A DNA stretch of 64,000 nucleotides. Source: Zonotrichia leucophrys gambelii (taxonomy: Eukaryota; Chordata; Aves; Passeriformes; Passerellidae). Below, piece by piece: positions 40,616 to 54,710 of this stretch. The position numbers were made by a program, and so were the translations under genes. The notes under the pieces are model-generated. The model had not been told where the DNA came from and ran no database searches. It saw only the letters and a program-made list of their open reading frames with translations. Every line of letters starts with the position of its first letter. The stretch's first letter is position 1. Location of the stretch: NCBI RefSeq assembly GCF_028769735.1, contig NC_088173.1:19966038-20030037 (forward strand). The letters are read 5' to 3'.

Positions 40616-43600
40616 AATATAATTTGATCACTATGTATTTTAATGATCTACTAGTTGCAGCAATAGTAATTGCATGCCAAAACGTTGCTGTTATATTAAA
40701 AGCAATTTCATTAAAATTTAATGTGCTTTATTTTTTATGAGCAGACAAGTATGAAACATTAAAAATGAAGCTATTTTAATTTGAAGTAGAGAAGGCTTCT
40801 TATCTCACCTTACTTAAAGTAATCTGTCTTGTTTGTTACTAAGGTAAGAAACAAGCCTGAACTAACTTAAGTAAGTTTTCACTCCAGAAAATGAAAAGAG
40901 GCATATAAAAATTACTTATGTGAACTGTAGTTCTTATATGATGCTGTACTTGCAAAATGGCTTATCATAATTTTCAAGACTAAACACTGAATTTTTACAA
41001 AATGTCTTTGTTCCTACAGAAAAAAAAAAAAAGGAAGAAAAGGATTTTTCTGGGATATCTAACAAATATCTACCAGTTACGATAAATCTGAAGAAAATAG
41101 TACACAAATTCAGAGCATAAGATGAGTTACCTATCTCCTTCTAGAGCACAGGAAAGACTGGGTCAAGTGTGCATCTGGTGCACCATTTGATCAACATAAT
41201 TAATACCTTGGCCCTAAGGTACCTTTTATAAGTCCATATTCCATTATCTTCTGAACACTGCACAGCCTAAACACAATTTGGTGTTGGTCCTTGGTGACTT
41301 AGTAAATTATGGACAGCAGTGCTGATGAAAATTTTCAATCTTTGCTCTTACCTATCTGCTGCAATCCCTCAACAAATCACAGTCTTGTCAACTGTTTTCA
41401 TTTGGATAGTATGGTGCACGAAAAAAAAAGGAAATTAGAAGATCAGAAATTAATACCTTTATTTGCTGACACTTGTTTACATGAGAATAAAGCTTTCCTT
41501 CCTAAAAAATCCCCAACCTTTGGTCATAAAATTCCAAAACTTTGTTGAGTCAGTTAGATGGACTCATCTCTAAGGGCTGACACATTAACACTTATGTAGC
41601 AAATAATGTGTAGCTCTGAAAATTTTATTTATTCCTGTTGATATGTATAGTAAGAGAAATGCATGAAGTGCTCTATAAACTGTTTCCTTTCAATTTTTAA
41701 AAAACTTTTGATCTCATTTTAATGGATTTTTTAATATCTGAATATTTTTTACAGATTTTTTGTTATTTTCAGCATCTTCATTTAAGCAGTACTGGGGAGG
41801 AGGTTTTTTGTTCAAATACTATATAAATTATTTTGAACTACCTAATTATTTCATATACTAGGAATAACTTAGAGTTAATTAAATGTCAGTATAATTTGAA
41901 ATTAAGTCAGCTGTATGTGGCAATAGTACTATCTTATGCAGTTCCTTGAGTATAAAATTAAAAGCATACTTAGTATACTTATTATGTTTAGTGATATTGC
42001 ATTTATGAAGTCTTTGATGGTCATTGTATATAAGAAAAGGAGAATATTTCAGGAAATTTTGTTACATTTGTCAAATTAAAGATTCAACTGCTTTTTAGAA
42101 ACATAAGAGATTAGAGAGAAAACTTGAAAAATTGATAAAATTGTGTAACCAAGAAAATAATTACCTTTTTAAAAAGAAAACTCTATGTATTTATTGCTAT
42201 AAAATTAATAACACATTATATATCTACCTTTTCACAGCAGTAAGGACAAATTTTAATTTCCCTTTCATTTGTTCTCAACTTTGAATACAGTATATGATAC
42301 AGTAAAAATGAATAGAATATTTTCAGTAACACTACTTTCCAGAATCATCTGTAAGTTTACAAGAAGACTTACTAGAGCTATAGGAAAAAATTCTCCTGCT
42401 CCAAAAACCAGTATTTTATAGAACAGAAAAAGACTTAAATTCTGTGGGTCCATGAAGGACAAAAACTATATTACTGTGCTGAGCATTATGTAAATAATTA
42501 CATAGTCATTGAAAAAAGGACAAATGAATCTTGGAGTCAAGCAAAGTGCTCAGTACTCACTGCTCAAATTTCACATTATTACATAGTTAGACTTCTCAGG
42601 TGCCTGTCAGTCACAGTCCAGTTTCTCAAACTAAATCACATTCCCGTGATTCCACCATGCCTTGAAATGAGGTCCCTGAGGAAGGGATTTATAGCAGGAT
42701 ATAAGCAATTAGGAAATTAGAGGTATAGTGGTTTACCCTAAAGCCTTATGCAGGGATGTGAGGGAGGCATTTCTCCTCATATCTAACATCCTATGTCTGA
42801 AAGCTGAAGACCAAAGTTATTTTTAAAAACCAAAAAACAACCTGAGGCACTTTCTTTTCAAAACACAGCAAGGACATTTCATCACATTAGCAGCTGAGCC
42901 TGGGATGTAAATGTCATTGAGATGTATAAAACTTGTACACAATTCTTGCAATTCTTGCTCCAGCTTAAGTTCCTTTCTCACAGATGTTCCCCCTCACATC
43001 AACTCAAAGGTCTGGTTTTGGTGTTTTAATGAAAAAGATTTACTGTAAATGATAATACAAACACAAACAAAATTTTGCAGATCCTGCGATGATTTAATCA
43101 GGACACCGTCATTAAGTTAGGTAGCTCAATCAAGAATGGAGACCATCCTCAGCTTTCCAAGACAAGGATCTGTTGGGAGGAGATGAGAGAATTTCAAAAT
43201 GGAAATCATGAATCCTGTTAGACAGGTAATATTGTCCCTCAACAGCTCAACCAACAAATGTTATTCTCTTTCTCATTAGGCCATTAAATTTCTCACTAAT
43301 TAGAATGTGTTATGAAGGAGTCCAAGAGGGGATTTGGCCAGAGCTAAATATTTAATGAAAAAATCAACATAGAATCACATAATTGATCTTAATGCCTACT
43401 TCTGCACTGATGATTTAGTTTTGGAATACAAATCCAAATTTCTTCTAACGATGAACTTTTTTGTGCAACTGTAGCATTTCTATCTTATATAGCAGCTGTA
43501 AATCTCTCACACTGAACACAAAAGAGCTGTGCATTGCAAAGAGACACTAAAACAATGAAACCATTGAAGACAAGGCAAAAAGGAATGAACTTAGAAAAAA

Positions 43601-45306
43601 AAAAGGCAATCACTGAAAGACTTTATTTGTAGTTTCTCAAGTTCCTATGACATCTCTCTATTTTAATCATACCATTCACATGGTGATTGAGTTACTTGAT
43701 TGATTTTAGTGACTACTTTTGTCAAAGCTTTAGTGAAAGACTCAGTTCTTCCAAGGGAACTTCTTTATGCATACTAAAATTTTGTGATTGAGAAATGGAA
43801 TTTTTTAGAGGTAGTGTTAAGGTTTTATGGACATTTTGGCCTTGTTTTAAGGTGTGGTAAAACATCTCTACAATCCTTTAGCTGCCTACCCCTAAATTAC
43901 AGAGTTGCAGTGATTTGAGACAGTATTTCTGCACCTCACTGAATGTGCATAAAAACTAGTGGTGGCAGTATTATTTCTAACAGTAAAATTTCAAAATTGA
44001 GTCAGATTGGAAGAGCCAAATGTTGTCTATCCAGCTCAGTTATCAAAAGCTGTGAAGTTGCCACATTATAGTTTCAAAAGAAAATAAATATGGTTAGGTA
44101 GAGCAACTGTATTTAGAGTTTCATTGTTACCCAGCCTAGACTAAGACTGATTCAGTTATTCCTGTCTGTGCCAGGTGTACAGTGTCACATCAAATTGTAG
44201 AGCTGTCTGGTTCTCTAAACAAGCCTGACTTGGACTATAAACCAAGAAACTACATGCATTCAAGTTATGGGTTCAATCTCGATCATTAGATGCTTAATCA
44301 GGAAGCCCTGATATTATACTTGGGGGAGGTTTCAGAAACCATTGAAAGAGTTAGTGCACCTGGTTCTGAGGTCTTCAGTTTCAAAAGGACATTGGTAAAT
44401 TTTGCATGATTCAGAAGAGTATTCTGAGATCTGCTGATTGATATGTGCCATAAATACTAATTAAATTTCATTTATTTAATTTACCATAAAATATTTAGAT
44501 GATAACTTGGACACAGTGAACCAGTGCATACACGGGAAGATAGCTGATAGATGTTTATTGTACTTAAATAAAGACATAAATAGTGTAAGGGGATAAAAGA
44601 GAAGGAAGCTAAAGCTGGCCAATCTACTTTAGAAATAAAATGCAGACAGTTAGAAAATCACAGCAAGGTTAGGTATCAATGGAACAACATACTATCCATC
44701 AGTATTAGGTGTTCAGTCAAGTCTAATTTCTACTAGGAGACATATCCTTTACACTAATTCTCGTGACTTGATGTTCTCAGCACATATAAAAGTTGCAAGG
44801 CTGAACAGAGCTACAGCCTTACCAGGGAAAGAGATGGGCAGAAGCTTGACAAGACATCCAGCCCTGCAGGCAGACATAATGGGGAGACAGCAGCCTATTT
44901 CCCCATGACATGTTTTTAAAGGTTGCAACAATGAAGATTTTGGAAACAAAGCAACTTCCCAGGAACCTTTCTTGAGCAGTAGAGCCATACAGTGCCTTAC
45001 ACTAAGGAAAAAGTGCAAATTTTAAACAACTAATTGTATACGTTAAATGTAAATGTGTGAGGAAGACAGTGTATCATAAGTATCTTATTAGGTTGTACCA
45101 ATTGTAAGTTCATGGACAAGTTATGGACAAGACATCCCATTTAAAGGCTGCTGCCTTCTCCAGTCATCATTTCAGCTTTTTTGAAATTATCGGTGTATTG
45201 TAAGCATAGTTTTAGAGCCCTGTTATCCTTTCTGCTCCTTTGCCTTTGGTAACCTGTATGAACTGCCATCAGACCACTGCTGATCCTGATATGTTGGGAA
45301 GCAGTA
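40616..45306. other. AT-rich non-coding stretch
   Basis: No gene or transposon recognised. Open frames at 41309-41548 (plus), 42265-42462 and 44749-45018 (minus) have no identifiable features. Confidence 0.55.
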
Positions 45307-45395
45307 CAAAGGAGAGAGAAGGAGAGAGAAAGGAAGGAAGAGTGAGGAAAAGAAAGAGACTTTCCACTCCCTCCCTCTGTCACTCTTCTTTCCCC
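45307..45395. repeat. purine tract followed by pyrimidine tract with inverted repeat
   Basis: About 53 bases of pure or nearly pure purine (45307-45359) are followed by a pyrimidine-rich stretch to about 45395. Within it GGAAGGAAGAGTGA (45332-45345) and TCACTCTTCTTTCC (45380-45393) are complementary at 13 of 14 positions, around a 34-base loop that is itself purine then pyrimidine. The 62-codon plus frame and 97-codon minus frame here are compositional. Confidence 0.8.
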
Positions 45396-48300
45396 ATGTT
45401 CAGGCACAGAGTTAAATATAATTTGTGAAAACAAATGTCCTCTTTAATGAGACAGCTGAATACGGAATTGGAAAATCTCAAACATTGATTACTGAATGGC
45501 ACAAGAGCCTCACCATTCTCTTTGAGTTATCAATGGATATATGAGCATTTTATATTTATTCCAAACTAAATACAGACTTAATTCTTTCATTCCATCAAAC
45601 TTGCTGACACCTGTTGGGAATTAGGAATATATGCATGTAGTTTACTTGGTTTTAGAGTGTGTAATGCTCTATTTAAAGGTGTCATCAGTACAGTTCTTTA
45701 AAACAAATAAATTAAAAATAAATGTATTGTGTTTTGGTTTTGGTACTTTCTCCTAGTTCCTACAGCAGTTCCTGACTGGTACTGCTTTTGCAGTCGTTAC
45801 AGATGTGAAGATAGCAGTTTTGTTTTCAAAAGCTTATTAACCACTTAATGAAGTGTAGCTTTAAAAAGAATATCCAGTACTCTGGAACACAACGTTCTGA
45901 CTATGAAGAAAGTGGGAAATAATTTGTGATACCTGTATGCAGTAGACTGACTGCTGCAGTGGGAATAGCCTCAGCTGTGCAGCGTGTTACACACAGCACA
46001 ATTACTTAGGATCCATTTGGCATGAGCGTGGGCAGTGTTGTGAAAATGAGCTGTAGAAATGCAGTTCATAAACCACAGAGAAACTAGACCTTATGACAGC
46101 TGAGCTATTCAAAAGATTGGTTTTGGATTTTTTTTTTTAAGAAATCCACAACTACATTGCTTGGCTTCAACACACACTGCACTTGAGATTCCTGTGTACT
46201 AATGAAAATCTCTAATCAGGAAGTGTATTTTCAATTAGGCACTTGTTGTTCCAGCTGTACTAGGTACTTACAATCACTACAGAAACCATTATCTTCATAA
46301 CAGAAATACACATATCTCTGGCACAACCCCTGTAAGTATTATCAAGTTTATACTCCTAAGGGATTAAGGCCCTTAAAACTTGTGAACCATCCTTTCAGAT
46401 GAGGCAGAGTACCTATTCTACAGGAGTAGGAGTACTCTTGGTTTTGGGTACAGGAAATAAGCACAACATCTAAATTATACCTGTCTTTTGTGGACATGCC
46501 TATGAGAATAGGAGAGGAGTCCCAAACTGGTTTTTATATTTACCTTAAGTCCCACAAAAGTTCTTGAGTCAGTTTTCATATCCTCCTTTACTGCAGCCAC
46601 ACACAAAATGGAGCAGATCCACTGAGACTCTGGGGTTCCTAGTCTTGTTATATGCAGAGGGAAACTTCATGTTAGAAACTTGATGTCTGTCTAATCTCTT
46701 GTGTAGGAACTTATCTTCTCCTTTCCACCAGCATGCAAAATGAGCAAAACAATGAAAACTTTCACCTACTCTTGATGAATACTTGGAAGAATGTTTTTTT
46801 TTTTTTTATTGCATTGCCTGTAGTACAGCTGGTAAGGAGAGATGGCCCTCAGGCTCAATTCATTTATCACTGCCCCTTACTTTAGCGAGTATCTTGTTTA
46901 TCTGGTACTGAATAATGCTCACACACAGTTGTGTACACAGTGACATGGGAGATATGCTGACCTGTCTACTGAAGGAAAACTGACCTGATTCACAAGAAGC
47001 CTTGTCTGAACATCATTTATGGAGATGCCAGCTGTGATGGCTGTGTTACTTTCAGGAGGTCAGATTTAAGATTGTATTTTGATCAGCAAGTGAGCAATAA
47101 TTACTCTCCCTGGGACTGAGAAAGCAAAACAATCCTCATCCAGGTGCTTAGTTCCTATTAGGAAAGCGAGGCAGATGCTTGCATAACTCTCTGTACATGT
47201 CACTGAAGTATGCATGACATTGACACTGTCAGTAGCTAAAAGGAGAGAAGTTAGTCCCTACAGTCCAATTTCCAGTGATTATCAAGAATCCCCAAAGAGA
47301 TTTTTTAAAAGCTGGGTCAGTTCTCCAGAGGGGGTCATTCTACGGAGCGCTCCAATGCTTTATTTTTATTATTCTGAAAAAGTCCTGTCAATCATGTGCA
47401 GCAAAACACTCATTCAATTAACAATCTGTGTCATCTGAAGGTATTTAGAGATAACTTCAGCCTCTCTGTATCATGGCCTGTTTTTCACCTAAACTGCAAC
47501 CTTGTTGTTTTACACTTTATTTGCAGCGAGAAATGGGATACCCGTTAGCAGTCACATTTGATTTTTAAATTCAAATTTTAAGGCAATTTAGGATGTAATT
47601 CATGAATAAGGGCTAAATTAAGAGCCAGGGACTCTAATGCTGTCTTTCACTATGAAGTTTTCTGTGACTCCTGACTCAATAACAGTCAGCTTCCAGCTGT
47701 CCTATTTACAAACAATCTCTCTATTGACAAAACAGTCTGTCACTAGCTATTTAATGCATTGTGATGATGATCTATATGGTATAAAAAAAATTGCTGCTGT
47801 GTGCCCCTCTGGGAAAGTGACTGTTGTGGGCTATAGTTCCTTATTATACAGAGTGGCTTGTCCCATTAATATTGTGCTGTTGCATGAATAAAAAATATCA
47901 TCCAGTCCTTACAAAGAAGTGGACCTCCTGTGGTTGTATCCGAAAAAGTACAAATTTTCCCATTAGGAAATCTTCAGATTAACTTTTCTGTAAACTTTTT
48001 CCGTAACATTTCAGTATATAGTTTAGTGTTTGTTCACTTGTACAACAGGGGAACACATTTTCACTGGACAGAAGACTGACTCTCTTCTTCAATTGCAATA
48101 CTGAACAAAGCCAGAGTTATTACAGGAAAGTTATTTTTTTCCAGTCTCTGAAATTTTCAGACACATATTTTATATGGCAACTCTGTTAGCAATAATAGCA
48201 ATAGTAATAATATCTTCTTTCTGTGCTACAATATTACATTATTGAATGATGATAATTATTTATCTGCCGTTATAATTTTCTCCTGTGGTACTACTGCTTC

Positions 48301-49535
48301 ACTGGCTGGTTTTTCTGAGGGTGAGTAACCTAATCCAAGCATTTAATTTGGCAAATCTTCCTGAATTTCATATTGTTCCAAGGCCAAAGTTTTTACAGCA
48401 AACTTCCTGACTGCTAAAATAGTTGTAGACTCTAATTTAAGCCGTGCAGGTATCAGTATTCTGAATAGAATCTGAGCCTCTATGTACCCCTGGAGCATTG
48501 CCCTTGAGGTATCACCTTGTTTTGTCAGGGTGCTCTTGATAAGTATCGAGTAGTGATTTTATGCTTGTGCTGTTCAACTGTCACGGGGGGAAGTATCACA
48601 ACATTGTTGGAAGACAGGATAGTTCACACTGCTGTGCCTCGTTATTCTAATCCCATATCCACAGAGAGTGGTCTGTCAAAGGGAAATGTCCAATTTCAAG
48701 AATTCTCTTTTGTTGATCAAATTATTGTCCTTTCCAATTTTTTTTCTGCTCTGAGCTGTTTTGCTAAGAGTGATTTCCAGCAATATATCTCTTTAAAAAT
48801 AATAACTACCTATGAAGGCAAAATATAACCCATGCCAATCTGAGAAAAGTCTCTACATCATACTCATGTTTTTCTGCTGACATACCAGAGGCATGCTGTC
48901 ACCTAGTGAAATTGAGTGTGTTTCACTGACAGAGCCTTAATATGTGCAGAGCTGGAGGTGATGAACAGTCACCTTGTCCAAGCCCATTTAGGCTATGCAA
49001 TATTGACAGCTGCTATGGAGCTTGTCCTGTTGTACTCCTAGGGAGCTATTTTTGACTGCTGTGAATATTGGGTATGAATTGGAATGTCATAAGATACATC
49101 AAAGCCTAAATTTATCCTCCATTTTTCTGAAAATCTCAGACTAAATGTTGGCATAGGTCTTACCCTCTGTCAGTGAGAAAATTTAAGAATTCCATTACTG
49201 TAGAAATAAATTAGGATAATACAACTACAAATATCTTTGTTACTCTAATGTTACACATTGGTCAGAGGTTAATAATGATGTTTCTCTCTTCTAAATTGCT
49301 TTACTTGAACACAAACTTTGTCATATCAGAGTCTGGTAGTGAAGAAAATTGTAAGACTATTAGCAAAGATTGTAAAATAAACCTTGATGAAGAAGGAAAT
49401 AACAGTATCTGGCATTAAAAAGTGGAGCTTTAGGGTACTTTGTGAAACCCAGTAAACTTGATAGACCTCTTATGTACAAGAACGACAACAAAAAAATTTA
49501 AAAGTCATTTCTAATTACAGCAACAACTCCAGGCT
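45396..49535. other. AT-rich non-coding stretch
   Basis: Nothing recognised apart from a T14 run near 46794-46807. The 103-codon plus frame at 48517-48828 has no detectable domain. Confidence 0.55.
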
Positions 49536-49583
49536 TTGAAAGTCCCATCCCTTCCAACTCAAATGACTCTATGATTCTGAATG
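49536..49583 (+). mobile_element. very short CR1 3' end
   Basis: AAGTCCCATCCCTTCCAACTC followed by ATGACTCTATGATTCTGA matches the last ~50 bp of CR1 in forward orientation, including the terminal octamers. Severe 5' truncation. Confidence 0.75.
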
Positions 49584-49689
49584 CCATTGTTTAAAATTGC
49601 TTGTTTAAGTCATGGCACAGTAATAAGCTGGATTCTAAAATGCATCTAGCCTGCTGATGTTATCCATATTTACAGCTCTGTTCCTCCAC

Positions 49690-49785
49690 CCTTAATAGAA
49701 AGTTTCCTATTTCTTTTTATATCTATCTTGAATATATAGTTCCCTTTTGTAGTTTAAATCTCATTGGTTCATTGTGCCAAAAATG
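49690..49785 (-). mobile_element. degenerate CR1-like fragment
   Basis: The plus strand reads as an antisense CR1 3' UTR: GAAAGTTTCCTATTTC, a degraded ATATCTATCTTGAATATA block (usually 'aacatctaatctaaacct'), then TAGTTTAAATCTCATTGGTT. Divergent and without a terminus, so the boundaries are approximate. Confidence 0.45.
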
Positions 49786-49957
49786 TTAGTAAAGCATATC
49801 CTCTATGCAGCACTACATACATAAATAGACAGAATTTTAGTATTGATTCATTTCTGTACAACTCTGTTAGGTCCCTACCACAGAACCAAATCAGATTTTT
49901 CAGTTGCATTGGTTACACTCACTACCTTCTACTGCTTGTACTCTAACCAGGGCATTT

Positions 49958-50062
49958 ATAGAATAATAGAATATGTTGAAAGTTCCTCCTAACATCTAAT
50001 CTTAACCTACCTTCTGTTGGTTTAAATCTCCCCTCCCTCTTTGGTCCTATTGCTTGTCACAC
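49958..50062 (-). mobile_element. internally deleted CR1 3' fragment
   Basis: ATAGAATAATAGAATATGTT is a CR1 terminus in reverse orientation, but it passes almost at once into AGTTCCTCCTAACATCTAAT and then GGTCCTATTGCTTGTCAC. In CR1 those blocks lie more than 100 bp from the terminus, so an internal deletion is implied. Confidence 0.75.
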
Positions 50063-51981
50063 CAGATTTTGCAGCTGTCAGCAGAAGTTGTACATTTAGA
50101 TCTAGGGTCAGCTAGGAACTCGTGATCCCATGGTGTGGCACAGGTCAGACCATGAAAACTGGAGTTCAGCATTTCGGATTGCATTGAAATCACAGAAGTC
50201 ATAATAGAATTTTAAATCAGCGCCTTGCTTGTTGCCATACCTTGTTGTACAGCTGAGGGTGTACAACGCAATGCCATGAGCCCTGTAAGAGTAGCACACT
50301 TTGAATTAAGGAGTTCATTTCAGAGTTCCTGTTCTGAATGTATGTTCTTGGAAGAAGCTGATGGCAAACAGTATGGGAGCACAGCTCCCACCCTTCAGAA
50401 CCCAAGAGAGTTGAAATTACATTTCTATTTTTACAATACATGCTCTTTAGGAAATGCTGAGAGTGAACTCAGTGGGGTGCACTCCTTGCTGCACTCTCCT
50501 ACATTTACTCTGCTAAGTCCCAGTGACACATTTTGCTCCCTACAGAACTGAACCAGCATCTTTAGTCCTGGAGCAGTAATTCTGTCTGGTAGCTGAGAAA
50601 ACTCATTAATCAGCTCAGAACCGCTGAAACAGAAATGCACAAATGCACACAGCACATGGACAAACACACACACGGAGGAGATCCCTGAGTCTGCTGCTCA
50701 AGCTCCCAAATATTTCTCCCAGTTTTCTCCCAAATCCCTTAGAAGGGGACTAGCAGCTTTAGGGCCTGGATCATGCACTAGATATTTTGCAGGCAGGATC
50801 AGGAGGACAACTTTCTATGAGGAAGTGGTTCTCATTTTTTCTTTGAATGTACACTAAACTTCATGAAGTTTTGAGCTTTCAGGGAAACCTAACCACAATT
50901 TGCAAATAAAGTAGATGTCGTCTTCCAGCAGCTTGAAGTTCTGAAAGGCCCATCTCATCAAGCACAAGCACACAATGCATGCTCATTACTATTGCACATG
51001 AGCAATATTAAGACTGCAAGAGCGTTACGAAGCTTTTAGGTATTTGACACAGCTTTTCATGTGCAGGGGGGATGAGCAGCACTTGTCTCTATTCAGCAAG
51101 GCCTCAGTGTGTCAGCTGGCCTAGTTACATTGTCTTTAGGGGAATTTGACTTACAGTGCTGCCTTTGTCTGTTCTCTTCATTAAAAACAACACAGAAAGC
51201 TCTCAGGGCATAACAGCCTGTGATGTAAGTATGAAACATCAGCTTTGTGTGGCCCAAATGCCCTGGGAGGTCTCTGAGACTCTCTGAGACTTTCATTTTA
51301 GGAGCCAAATTTTTAAACAGATTCCTTTCTCATGCATTTACATCACACTACATTCCATATCAGTAATACAAGCACTTAGCACAAGATCTGCAAATGTACA
51401 GTACAAACTCACTTTTAGTATACCACACATCCGTACCCCTTCTCTCTTTTGAACTATTCCCATCTCAACCCCTTACTCTCTGCCTAAATGAAGCCACTCT
51501 CACCTTTTTTTTCTTTTCTTTATTGCTTCCTGATACCCTAGCCTTTGTCTGGAAGGCAGCTTTGTTGTAAGCACTAATATCTTTCTCTGCTGTGAAACCA
51601 CTGTCAAAACTAGTGACTATTTTGCATAGTGTTCCCTATTTGAACACTGTAACCATGGCACACATTTTCTCCAGCCCTAACATTAAAGCTATTTTTAAAT
51701 GAGCTAAGTCTGTAAAGTCAGATGTTATTATGTATTTACTTGCTGTGGTTTAAATACATCTGAACTGAGGTGAATATATGGCAAAGCATATCCCAGGTTA
51801 TTGGTTCCTTGACTTGGGGTCTGAGAGTAAAATGTCTATCAATCTTCATTTGCGGGACTAGAGGCTTTCTGAGTTGGGGTCTTAAAATTTGCTTGTGGCA
51901 GACGTAAATTCTGCCACAAATTTCATATTTGTTTTGCTGTGTAGCAAATTTAAGTCTATAAATATGACTATCATGTCTGTA
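50063..51981. other. non-coding stretch
   Basis: Moderately less AT-rich between 50100 and 50700, where overlapping open frames on both strands occur (up to 108 codons), without any recognised family. A small CTCTGAGACT direct duplication lies near 51270-51292. Confidence 0.5.
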
Positions 51982-52063
51982 CCAAAAAAAACCCAACCAA
52001 AAAAGAAAAGAAAACAAACAAACAAAACCAAACCAAACCAAAAAAACCAACCCAAATGAACAA
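51982..52063. repeat. A/C-rich low-complexity tract
   Basis: A run of AAAC, AACC and AAAG words (for example AACAAAACCAAACCAAACCA) on plus. The opposite strand is G/T-rich and yields a Phe/Trp/Gly/Leu-rich spurious frame. Confidence 0.85.
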
Positions 52064-54093
52064 AATTCCATTACAATTTTTTGAATCAACACTTTTTGTC
52101 TTAATTCTAGTGAAATTTTGCAAACTACTTTTCGGTATTGATTAGGTACAGGTAAGTATTTATTGAATGTGTGTGCATAATTAATTTTTCATTTTTTGAG
52201 ACTAACACGATCCCAAATGGATTGTTACAACCCTACATGCCTGGCCAAGCTGTTTGTCTTATTCCTGTTTAGTAGATTCCAACATGAATTCTTACTTCCT
52301 TCCATGATCACAAGTTGATCTGTAGAATTGATATATGTCCTTTAATTGAAACTGGAAGTACAGATGTCTACAAATGGCTTTGTCATTCCCCTTGTTCACT
52401 TAAGGAGATGTATTGGGTAAACTGACAACTGAGACCTACCAATTGTTCCCCTCTGTAGTCTTTTCCATCACACTGTTGAGTGTTTTGTTCATTTTCATCT
52501 ATAAAAGGTCAAGGGGTCTAAACATGTCAAAATTGTTTTCTCTTACTTGACAAATTCATAGCTGAAGCATTTTGCTGAAGGTTACAAGTTTTTCATGTAC
52601 ATTGAAAACTTTCAGCTCTAATTTGAAGTCAGTAAATCATGAGAAAATATCAAGGATGTAAATGATAGCAAGGTCATGGCTCATTTTCAATATGAAGCAA
52701 TTAAGAAATATGACAGTCCAGAAGGCAAACACCCTGTATGAAGACCCTGTTTGTAAACTTGGTTGGCTGCTGAATAAAACTAAAGACTTCAGTACCTTCA
52801 CTGCTGAACTATTCCTAGAGATGCATATCATACTTTTCATGCTGAAAAGTACCTTTTTTACCTGGCAGTGCTTTCTGTTGGAGACTGGAATACTCTTTGT
52901 GGATATTGACATTTTACACATTAGGTAGATAAAACTACCAAGCATAGGTGTCCCTGAACATGCAACATCCAGGCAACTTCTAAGGTCTCTGGGGAGACAT
53001 GGCAACTCAGGGATTCCTCTGCAACATCAGAACTGTGGAAGAAAATGTGCTTTTTTTTCCCCCAAAATGTGGATTTTGTAATTTCTGTGTCTGTGCAGCT
53101 TCATAAAACAAATTTAAGAACAAAAATACTCCTGAACAACTATGGGGCACAGTATGAGGCTGAATTAGTATACCTCTTTGGTATCTTTTCTTTAGCCAGA
53201 GAAGTTTATTTTCACTCTGTTTTGGGAAAATTGTGAAAACACATTCTTCATTCCACAAGACATGAATGAATTTATGAGTGAAGAAAAAAAGTTACATCAG
53301 TGTCAAGGTTTTAAAGGAAGAAACCTGATTAAAGGTATCTTATTCATTTAAAAGCTAGGAAAGGTCAATTGATGCATAAATCCATTTATGATCATGTTAT
53401 GAGGTTATGTGATTCTTGTGCCAATTACAGACAAAAAAGATAAACAGAGAAAGGATTCAAGCTTCAAGTGGGTTCAATGATTGCTTCTAATTATCTTTGC
53501 TATGGACCTCTGCTTCTTTAACAGGTTCCTTTCTTATGTCTGAGAGTACCATCTCTACAAAGAAGCTTGGTGCCTGCTAAGATGCAGTGCATTAAAAAAT
53601 AATAAGCTGCTGGTTTCTCCATTTAAGTTTGAATCTACATCATTGAGTAGTCTCAAGTCATTGTTAATTGTAATGATCCACAGCTCTGCTTTAAAGATTG
53701 CACAAAGTTCAAGAGCTAGTATTTAGCAAGGAAGCATACAGACTTCACACAAAGGGAAAAATACCAATGGAAAAGTATTAAACGTATCAAAATCACAACT
53801 ATGAAAATAACCTGTGGCTGCCTACAAAGCAGAAATGACAAAATGTTTTGAAACAATGAAAAGATCCCAAAGGTTTCTTCATTTTAAACTGGAACTAGAG
53901 AGCTGCAGACAGAAATTCAAGGTTAATTCAGTACCTGGTTAAAATGTTGGTAAGGAATGGGCACAGAAGCGATGCACATTTCAACCATAAAAGTGAATTA
54001 CTTTTTTTATTAGAATGTTTGTAAAAGTATCTGACAACATGGGAGCCAGAATTTGAGATCTACAGACATTCAGCCAAGAACAGGAAGAAGGTG
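52064..54093. other. AT-rich non-coding stretch
   Basis: No recognised gene. Open frames at 52637-53005 (minus, 122 codons) and 52662-52928 (plus) overlap antisense to each other and have no recognisable motif. Confidence 0.55.
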
Positions 54094-54099
54094 CCCACG
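54094..54099. repeat. 6-bp target-site duplication, left (CCCACG)
   Basis: CCCACG lies immediately before the TGTCGGATCT start of the LTR and is repeated after its CCGGACA end. Confidence 0.85.
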
Positions 54100-54403
54100 T
54101 GTCGGATCTCAAGATCTCAGTCCTGAGATGCTGAGCCACCGAGACCCTGGGGGGGCTCGGGACTCCTGGAATGTTGCCAGAAGTGTCTGGTGGCAGGACT
54201 TTAACCCTACACAGGAGACGACAAGGATGAGGGCTTCACAGGGTGAATGGTGAAAAGATTAGCTAATTAGAGGGTGAGAAACAGGGTTTAGGATTTATGT
54301 ACAGGGGGGTTTAGAGGAGTAAGATGGAGGAATTGGGGTGTGTCCTACCCTCCTTCTTCTTCCTCCTCTCCTCCATCTTCTTTGGCCACGGTGGCACTTT
54401 TGG

Positions 54404-54408
54404 ATTGG
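54404..54408 (-). promoter_or_regulatory. LTR CCAAT-box word (inverted)
   Basis: ATTGG on plus, about 80 bp upstream of the LTR TATA box; typical placement for an NF-Y site. Motif-level evidence only. Confidence 0.4.
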
Positions 54409-54487
54409 TTATTACTAAGAGTACACCGAGTTATAACAATAGATGGTATTGGGGAAAAATGATAAATATTGTATACGTCACAATGGG

Positions 54488-54494
54488 TATAAAG
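54488..54494 (+). promoter_or_regulatory. LTR TATA box
   Basis: TATAAAG in the LTR, about 100 bp before the polyadenylation signal, a normal U3/R arrangement. Confidence 0.6.
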
Positions 54495-54590
54495 ATACGT
54501 GGCTGCCCGGGAGGGCGGAGACAGTGTGCCCATGGCTGACTGCTGAGCAGATCTCTGCTGGCTGAAAGAACATCTTTTAGATAAACAATT

Positions 54591-54596
54591 AATAAA
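54591..54596 (+). promoter_or_regulatory. LTR polyadenylation signal
   Basis: AATAAA, downstream of the TATA box in the same LTR. Confidence 0.65.
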
Positions 54597-54710
54597 CATA
54601 AAAACCAGAAAGAAGAACTGAAGCCTCTTCTCGTCCTTCGATACGCGGGCTGCCCCAAGGCCACCCCGGGCCTTCCAGGCCCCTCAAACAGCCGAGATAA
54701 ACCGGACACT

